A stretch of 57,133 nucleotides of DNA from Alphaproteobacteria bacterium (lineage in GTDB: Bacteria; Pseudomonadota; Alphaproteobacteria; Micropepsales; Micropepsaceae): positions 1 to 57,133 of the forward strand of contig JANYAR010000120.1 of the NCBI GenBank assembly GCA_025361185.1, given 5' to 3'. Position 1 is the stretch's first letter; every line of letters begins with the position of its first letter. Made by a program: the position numbers and the translations under genes. The notes beneath the pieces were generated by a model. That model did no database searches. It was not told where the DNA came from and was given only the letters and a program-made list of their open reading frames with translations. Positions 51,538 through 57,133 of this stretch are shown one piece after another.

Positions 51538-51560
51538 TCCAACGAATTGACGAGGACGTT

Positions 51561-53711
51561 ATGATGGTTCGCAAAAAACTTTTGCTTTTGAGCGCCGCCG
51601 CGGTTGTGGCGCTCGGCACCGCGGCGCTCGGGCCTTCCGCATTGGGCCAGGCTACCGGCCCCTTCACGCAAGGCCAGGTCGACGCCGGCCGCCAGGCTTT
51701 CGCCGACAATTGCTCGGCCTGCCATCTGGCCGATCTGGCGGGCACCAATGACGCACCCGCATTGGCGGGCTCCGCCTTCATCGGCGCCTGGGGCAAGCGC
51801 ACCACCACCGAGCTTTACAGCAAGATCAGCAAAACCATGCCGCTGGGACGCGGCGGCAGCCTGGATGAGGCGAGCTATACCAGCCTCCTCGCCTATATCC
51901 TGCGCGCCAACGGCGCCGCGCCGGGCACCACCGCCTTCACGCCCACCACCGCGGTCGCGATCGGTTCCATCGCCAACGGCACGATGCCGGCGGGCCTCAA
52001 TACCATGCGCACCGCCACGGGCCAGACCGTGCCGCCCCGGCGTCCCGACCCGGGCCGCTTCAGCCTGCCGACCAAGTTCGGCCTGATGCTGAAGGGCAAT
52101 ATCCAGAACTATGTTCCCGTCACCGACGAGATGCTGCGCAATCCGCCGGACGGCGACTGGTTGATGTTCCGCCGCAACTATCAGGGCTGGAGCTATAGCC
52201 CGCTGAGCGAGATCAACACCGGCAATGTCTCCAAGCTGACGCTGAAATGGATGTGGTCGATGCCGGAAAACGGCACCATGGAAATCACCCCCATGGTCCA
52301 TAACGGCATCATCTATGTCTGGGGCACGGGCAACACCATCCAGGCGCTGAACGGCAAGACCGGCGAACTGTTGTGGGAGAACCGCATAGGTCCGGCGCCG
52401 CGCGCGCCCGGCCCGGGTCCGTCCACCGAGGAAACCCGCGCGCTGGGCTTCTGGGGCAACAATCTCTACGTCAACACGCCCTATGGCATGGTCTATGCGC
52501 TGGACGCGCGCACCGGCGAGGAAATCTGGAAGAACAACATCGTCGACTACAAGCCGGGCATCGGCGGATCGACCGGCGGCGTCATCGTCATCAACGGCAA
52601 GGTTCTGGTCGGCATGACCAACTGCGGCCGGCCCAAGACCGACGATCATTGCTACATCAGCGCCTATGACGCCAAGACCGGCAAGCGCGACTGGAAGTTC
52701 GTCACCGTGGCGCTGAAAGGCGATCCCGGCGGCGACAGCTGGGGCGATTTGCCCGACAATATGCGCAAGGGTGCGGAGACCTGGATCGCGGGCACCTTCG
52801 ATCCCGATCTCAACACCACCTATTGGGGCGTGGCACAGGCCAAGCCGTGGCGGCGCGACCTGCGCGGCAGCGGCAAGGGCGATACCAACTATGCCAACTC
52901 CACCATCGCGCTGGACCCCGATACCGGCAAGCTGAAATGGTTCTTCCAACACGGCCCCGGCGAGTCGCTCGATCTCGACGAAGTCTATGAACGCGTGCTG
53001 ATCAATCACGGCGACCAGAAGACGCTGATGACCATCGGCAAGGCCGGCATCCTGTGGAAGCTGGACCGCGTCACCGGCAAGTTCATCGCCGCCAAGGAGA
53101 CGGTGTTCCAGAATATCTGGACCTCCATCGACAAGAATGGCCGTCCCGCCTACCGCAAGGACATCGAGGACCAGAAGGTGGACCAGTGGCTGTCTTCCTG
53201 CCCGGGGCCTGAAGGCGGCCATGACTGGCAGGCGACCAGCTATCATCAGCCCAGCGACACGCTGATCATCCCCTTGTCGCAAAGTTGCGTCTTCATGCTG
53301 GGCAATGGCTCGCAGGCCTATTTCGAGATGCCGGGCACCGACGGCAATATGGGCCGGCTGTCGGCCTATCGCACCGCCGACATGAAACCGCTCTGGTCAT
53401 TCCAGCAGCGCTCGCCCTTCCTGACCGGCGTGATCTCGACGGCGGGCAATCTGGCCTTTGTCGGTGACTTCGACCGCGTTTTCCGGGCGGTGGATACCAG
53501 CAATGGCAAGACGCTGTGGAAGACAAGACTGGGCACCACGGTGCAGGGCTTCCCCGTGACCTTCAGTGTGGACGGCAAACAGTATGTCGCCGTCACCACC
53601 GGTTTGGGCGGCGGCAGCCCGGAGGCGAAGCCCAGCACCATGCTCACCGAAGTTCACCGTCCGCCCAACGGCTACAACCTTTTCGTGTTCGCCCTGCCCG
53701 ACGACAAGTAA
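51561..53711 (+). CDS. Exported cytochrome c-PQQ dehydrogenase fusion
   Basis: Periplasmic quinoprotein dehydrogenase, 716 residues. A signal peptide (LLLLSAAAVVALGTAALG) is followed by a small cytochrome c domain with heme site Cys51-Ser-Ala-Cys54-His55 and a likely distal Met93 in SKTMPLGRGG. From about residue 175 an eight-bladed PQQ propeller follows (GDWLMFRRNYQGWSYSPLSE; NGKTGELLWENRIGP; DARTGEEIWKNNIVDYKPG; NTTYWGVAQAKPWRRD; GPEGGHDWQATSYHQP). Most quinohaemoproteins carry the cytochrome at the C-terminus, so this order is less common. I see no vicinal Cys pair of the alcohol-dehydrogenase type, so the substrate (alcohol, aldehyde or sugar) is open. Electrons should pass to the heme, then the respiratory chain. 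Confidence 0.9.
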   Translation: MMVRKKLLLLSAAAVVALGTAALGPSALGQATGPFTQGQVDAGRQAFADNCSACHLADLAGTNDAPALAGSAFIGAWGKRTTTELYSKISKTMPLGRGGSLDEASYTSLLAYILRANGAAPGTTAFTPTTAVAIGSIANGTMPAGLNTMRTATGQTVPPRRPDPGRFSLPTKFGLMLKGNIQNYVPVTDEMLRNPPDGDWLMFRRNYQGWSYSPLSEINTGNVSKLTLKWMWSMPENGTMEITPMVHNGIIYVWGTGNTIQALNGKTGELLWENRIGPAPRAPGPGPSTEETRALGFWGNNLYVNTPYGMVYALDARTGEEIWKNNIVDYKPGIGGSTGGVIVINGKVLVGMTNCGRPKTDDHCYISAYDAKTGKRDWKFVTVALKGDPGGDSWGDLPDNMRKGAETWIAGTFDPDLNTTYWGVAQAKPWRRDLRGSGKGDTNYANSTIALDPDTGKLKWFFQHGPGESLDLDEVYERVLINHGDQKTLMTIGKAGILWKLDRVTGKFIAAKETVFQNIWTSIDKNGRPAYRKDIEDQKVDQWLSSCPGPEGGHDWQATSYHQPSDTLIIPLSQSCVFMLGNGSQAYFEMPGTDGNMGRLSAYRTADMKPLWSFQQRSPFLTGVISTAGNLAFVGDFDRVFRAVDTSNGKTLWKTRLGTTVQGFPVTFSVDGKQYVAVTTGLGGGSPEAKPSTMLTEVHRPPNGYNLFVFALPDDK

Positions 53712-53736
53712 AGGCCCAAAGGCATCGAATTGTGAC

Positions 53737-53770
53737 AGGGGCGCCGGGCCAGCGGCGCCCCTAATTCTTT
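53737..53770 (+). terminator. Terminator after the PQQ dehydrogenase gene
   Basis: Perfect ten-base arms AGGGGCGCCG (53737-53746) and CGGCGCCCCT (53753-53762) with a six-base loop, then AATTCTTTG. It closes the bicupin-CHRD-dehydrogenase operon. Confidence 0.75.
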
Positions 53771-53819
53771 GTATGCATTGGGTTTTTTCCCACCATAGCC
53801 GCCCGCTTGACGACCGTGG

Positions 53820-54503
53820 ATGGGCATAGCAAGCAGTGGCCGCGAAACGGGGGTCAAGGTGCAGCGCTTTTTCCAGGCATTGATGCCACGCGAAGAAAAA
53901 TTCTTCGCTCTTTTCAACGCCCATGCCCGCACCCTGGTGGAAGGCGCCGTCGCCTTGCGCGACCTGTTGGAAGGCGGCCCCGGAGTGAGCGAGGCCTGCC
54001 GCCGCATCGTCGTCCATGAAAACCAGGCCGACGCCATCGCCCGCGATGTGCTGATCGGCGTGCGCCGCAGTTTCATCACCCCGTTCGACCGCGGCGATAT
54101 CAAGGATTTGATCGGCCAGCTCGACGACGCCATCGACCAGATGCAGAAGACGGCCAAGGCCATCACCCTGTTCGAAGTTTCCAGCTTCGAGTTGCAGATG
54201 CGCCAGATGGCCGACATCATCCTGCGCTGCGCCGAGTTGACGGTGGAGGCGGTGGGCTTGTTGGGCAGCATGCGCGACAACCAGGCGCGCATCAACGCGA
54301 TCGCCGAGGAAATCACCCGCCTGGAGGAACAGGCCGATGAACTGAACGATCAGGGCATCAAAGCGCTGTACCTCAAGCACAAGGGCGGCGACGCCATGGC
54401 CTTTATCGTGGGCAACGAGATTTACGACCATCTGGAAAAAGTGGTGGACCGCTTCGAGGATGTCGCCAACCGCATCAGCGGCATCGTCATCGAGCAGGTT
54501 TAG
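53820..54503 (+). CDS. DUF47/PhoU-like Pit accessory protein
   Basis: 227-residue all-helical cytoplasmic protein of the DUF47 (YkaA/TIGR00153) family, which regulates Pit-type phosphate carriers. Helical pattern: MPREEKFFALFNAHARTLVE, AIDQMQKTAKAITLFEVSSF, and the C-terminal VGNEIYDHLEKVVDRFEDVA. ATG 53820 or GTG 53859 could be the start; neither has a strong ribosome site. The pit gene begins 6 nt after its stop, so the two are an operon. Confidence 0.88.
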   Translation: MGIASSGRETGVKVQRFFQALMPREEKFFALFNAHARTLVEGAVALRDLLEGGPGVSEACRRIVVHENQADAIARDVLIGVRRSFITPFDRGDIKDLIGQLDDAIDQMQKTAKAITLFEVSSFELQMRQMADIILRCAELTVEAVGLLGSMRDNQARINAIAEEITRLEEQADELNDQGIKALYLKHKGGDAMAFIVGNEIYDHLEKVVDRFEDVANRISGIVIEQV

Positions 54504-54509
54504 GGGCCC

Positions 54510-55502
<993 letters not shown>

Positions 55503-55580
55503 AGACCGCAGGGTTCGACAAGCCGCCGGGCGGCGCCTTGTCCGTTTGAGCGGTGTTGGGCCGTAGACGGATGAATTGTA

Positions 55581-55601
55581 GAATGATTCTGCGAATCATT
55601 C
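55581..55601. promoter_or_regulatory. Perfect palindrome upstream of the Nudix gene
   Basis: GAATGATTC, three bases, GAATCATTC. The arms resemble half-sites of Fur-type operators (AATGATTCTCATT class), but spacing differs from the classical Fur box, and a pit 3'-end structure is also possible. Confidence 0.4.
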
Positions 55602-55611
55602 GGATGGTGCG

Positions 55612-56082
55612 GTGCGGGGCGACGCTCTTTTTCGCGAACATGGTAGGCAGGTGGCGGCGCTGTGCTGGCGCGTCTCGCCAAAACGCGCGTCTGTACTGGA
55701 GATTCTTCTAATCACATCCTTGAACAGCAAGCGCTGGATCGTGCCCAAGGGATGGCCGGAGCCGGAGATGGGCCCGGCGGAAAACGCCGCCCGGGAAGCC
55801 TTTGAGGAAGCCGGCGTCACCGGCCGGGTCAGCCCCCTGCCGATCGGCAGCTTTCACTATCTGAAGGAAAAAAAAGACGGCGGCGGTATTCCCTGCAGCG
55901 TGGAAGTCTTCGCGCTGGAGGTCACCAAGCAGGTGGATGATTGGCCGGAAAAGGGCGTGCGCGAATTGTTGTGGCTGCCGGCTGATCAGGCGGCGGCGCG
56001 CGTCGCCGAACCGGGCCTGCGTCAGATGCTGAAAGGCTTTCGCAAGCAGCATCTGCCGGCAACAGCCCGCCACACCGGCTAA
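55612..56082 (+). CDS. Nudix hydrolase, diphosphoinositol-phosphohydrolase-like subgroup
   Basis: 156-residue cytoplasmic pyrophosphohydrolase. GTG start at 55612. The Nudix helix is IVPKGWPEPEMGPAENAARE followed by AFEEAGV: the REx2EExG core is intact, but the first conserved Glu (position 7 of the box) is Met, and GWPEPEMG replaces the usual GG..E.GE. This PKGWP form is found in DIPP-like and rhizobial Nudix proteins acting on Ap4A or similar nucleotides. The substrate is not deducible. The stop overlaps that of the convergent MlrC gene by four bases. Confidence 0.87.
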   Translation: MRGDALFREHGRQVAALCWRVSPKRASVLEILLITSLNSKRWIVPKGWPEPEMGPAENAAREAFEEAGVTGRVSPLPIGSFHYLKEKKDGGGIPCSVEVFALEVTKQVDDWPEKGVRELLWLPADQAAARVAEPGLRQMLKGFRKQHLPATARHTG

Positions 56083-57133
56083 TCGTTCACCAAGTCTAGT
56101 GGATAGAAAGGCCGCGTCACCTTGGTGTAAGGGATGCGCCGCATGTTCACGCAAGTCGGGCCCGGCGTGTCCGCCAGAAAGATGCGCGCCGCGATCGGCG
56201 CATAGGAAGCGCGGAAATGCGCCGGCGAGCGCACGAACACCAAACCCGCTTTTGCCGGATCCAGGCCTACGGACTTGTGAATGCCCAGATCCCATTCGAA
56301 ATGCGCAATGGAGCGCAGGTTGAGCCGGATCGACCCGATGGCCAGAACCACGGTGAGCCCCATCTCGCCCGCCAGGCCGTTGCCGCCCGGTCCTTCCAGC
56401 ACATAACTGCCATCGCTGATCACTTTCACCTTGCCGGTGACGGTGAGCGGCTCACCCAGGCCGGAGCGCTTGTGTCCGACCTTGAGTGTGACGGTCTTGC
56501 CCACACCGGCCTTGGCGGCTTCGCTTGCTGCTTGCACATCACAAATGGTGCAGATGGTGATGCGCTCGTTGCGGTCGGCGCCCGCATGCAACAGGGCCAC
56601 CAGCACCGCCGTGGAATCCCCTGCCCCGCCACCCGAAGGCGAATCGCCGGAATCACTGGCGACGGTGAGACCGGGAGACGTGAGACCGATGCGGATGATC
56701 TCGTCCAGCGGCGTGACTTGGGGCTCGAATTCCGCGCGGCGGTCCCAAGCCATCTTGGCGAGTTTGTCAGCGGCTTTTTGTGCCGCCTCTTTGCTTTGCG
56801 CGCACACCAGCGCCGCGAAACCAAGGTCGGGCGTATCGATCCAGGGCTGTACCGGAAACAGCGAGACATGCAGCACCTCTCCGCGCGCTTCCATGGCGCG
56901 GCCCTCGGCCACGATGTCGGCCAGCGGCGGCACCGTGGTGCGGGCGGAATCGGGGCTGAACACCATATGGCGCTTGGCCAGCGCCATCACCGGCTTCACC
57001 TTGCCAAGGATCCAGTCGATCAGCAGCCGGGTGGCACGATAACCGGTCTCGTACATATCGATGTGGGGAAATTCCCGGTAGCCGATGTAGGCGACATCGG
57101 GCTGGATCATCGCCGCCGTGATATGGCCATGCA
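56079..57133 (-). CDS. MlrC/M81 family metallopeptidase (5' end beyond window)
   Basis: C-terminal 351 residues of a microcystin-degradation MlrC-like protein (full length about 490-500). The frame stays open through the right edge: upstream of the ATG at 57110 it reads HGHITAAMIQ, matching the conserved His motif before PDVAYIGYREFPHIDMYETG, so 57110 is not the start. The C-terminal domain shows SDSGDSPSGGGAGDST, the MlrC glycine-rich signature (D-N-P-G-G-G-A-x-G-D-S-T). Family members are zinc enzymes of largely unknown substrate. No signal can be judged because the N-terminus is outside the window. Confidence 0.92.
   Translation of the reverse strand, partial: HGHITAAMIQPDVAYIGYREFPHIDMYETGYRATRLLIDWILGKVKPVMALAKRHMVFSPDSARTTVPPLADIVAEGRAMEARGEVLHVSLFPVQPWIDTPDLGFAALVCAQSKEAAQKAADKLAKMAWDRRAEFEPQVTPLDEIIRIGLTSPGLTVASDSGDSPSGGGAGDSTAVLVALLHAGADRNERITICTICDVQAASEAAKAGVGKTVTLKVGHKRSGLGEPLTVTGKVKVISDGSYVLEGPGGNGLAGEMGLTVVLAIGSIRLNLRSIAHFEWDLGIHKSVGLDPAKAGLVFVRSPAHFRASYAPIAARIFLADTPGPTCVNMRRIPYTKVTRPFYPLDLVND

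Overview
The window is 57 kb of GC-rich chromosomal DNA, most likely from an alphaproteobacterium. The signs are a GAAC-N7-GAAC LexA box (reverse complement of the alphaproteobacterial GTTC-N7-GTTC) at an imuA-imuB-dnaE2 mutagenesis operon, several twin-arginine-type leaders, and gene families typical of that class (MlaC, MlrC, DUF47/Pit, quinoprotein dehydrogenases). The genus cannot be fixed by eye. I see no tRNA, rRNA, CRISPR array, transposase, integrase or phage gene. About 39 protein genes cover nearly all of the window.

Layout. 1-4525 (-): RND multidrug pump, with a membrane-fusion protein carrying an unusual Cys-rich tail and a permease cut by the left edge. 4759-5301: DedA membrane protein. 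5659-13454 (+): exopolysaccharide/O-antigen genes (WecG-type transferase, flippase, two GT2 transferases, O-antigen ligase/polymerase, Wzz/Wzc chain-length protein with a degenerate kinase). 13523-19652 (-): gltB-gltD glutamate synthase. 19845-25265 (+): imuA-imuB-dnaE2 SOS mutagenesis operon. 25359-32198: more envelope polysaccharide genes (short Wza-like lipoprotein, two multi-pass membrane proteins, a GH18-NodB-GT2 fusion). 32331-36884 (+): Fe/Zn-cluster-type YkgJ protein, LctP-family lactate/glycolate permease, malate synthase G. 36881-38603 (-): leuD-leuB. 38727-45769: sugar-acid region with an MFS carrier, an exported amidohydrolase, an exported SMP-30/Vgb-like propeller, an exported galactonate-dehydratase-like enzyme, and dgoK-dgoA. 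45821-49755 (-): secreted M3 peptidase, lytic transglycosylase, MlaC. 50005-53711 (+): exported bicupin, CHRD protein and cytochrome c-PQQ dehydrogenase. 53820-55502 (+): DUF47-Pit phosphate uptake. 55612-56082 (+): Nudix hydrolase. 56079 to the right edge (-): MlrC/M81 protein, partial.

How the genes may work together. The most interesting reading is the sugar-acid region. The kinase and aldolase of the De Ley-Doudoroff galactonate route (DgoK, DgoA) are cytoplasmic, but the dehydratase-like enzyme and the lactonase-like propeller both carry twin-arginine-type leaders. This suggests that dehydration, and perhaps lactone opening, happens in the periplasm, with import of the keto-deoxy acid by an MFS carrier. 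A separate operon of three exported proteins around a PQQ dehydrogenase lies about 4 kb beyond dgoK and could supply oxidised substrates. LctP next to malate synthase G suggests glycolate/glyoxylate use.

Non-coding structure worth attention: the LexA box overlapping the imuA start codon; a hairpin spanning the dnaE2 stop codon; two tandem hairpins with a U-tract in the leader of the amidohydrolase gene; a long inverted repeat at the end of mlaC; and a palindrome-bearing in-frame insert in a membrane protein. No statistics or database searches were run; family calls rest on motifs, length and context.
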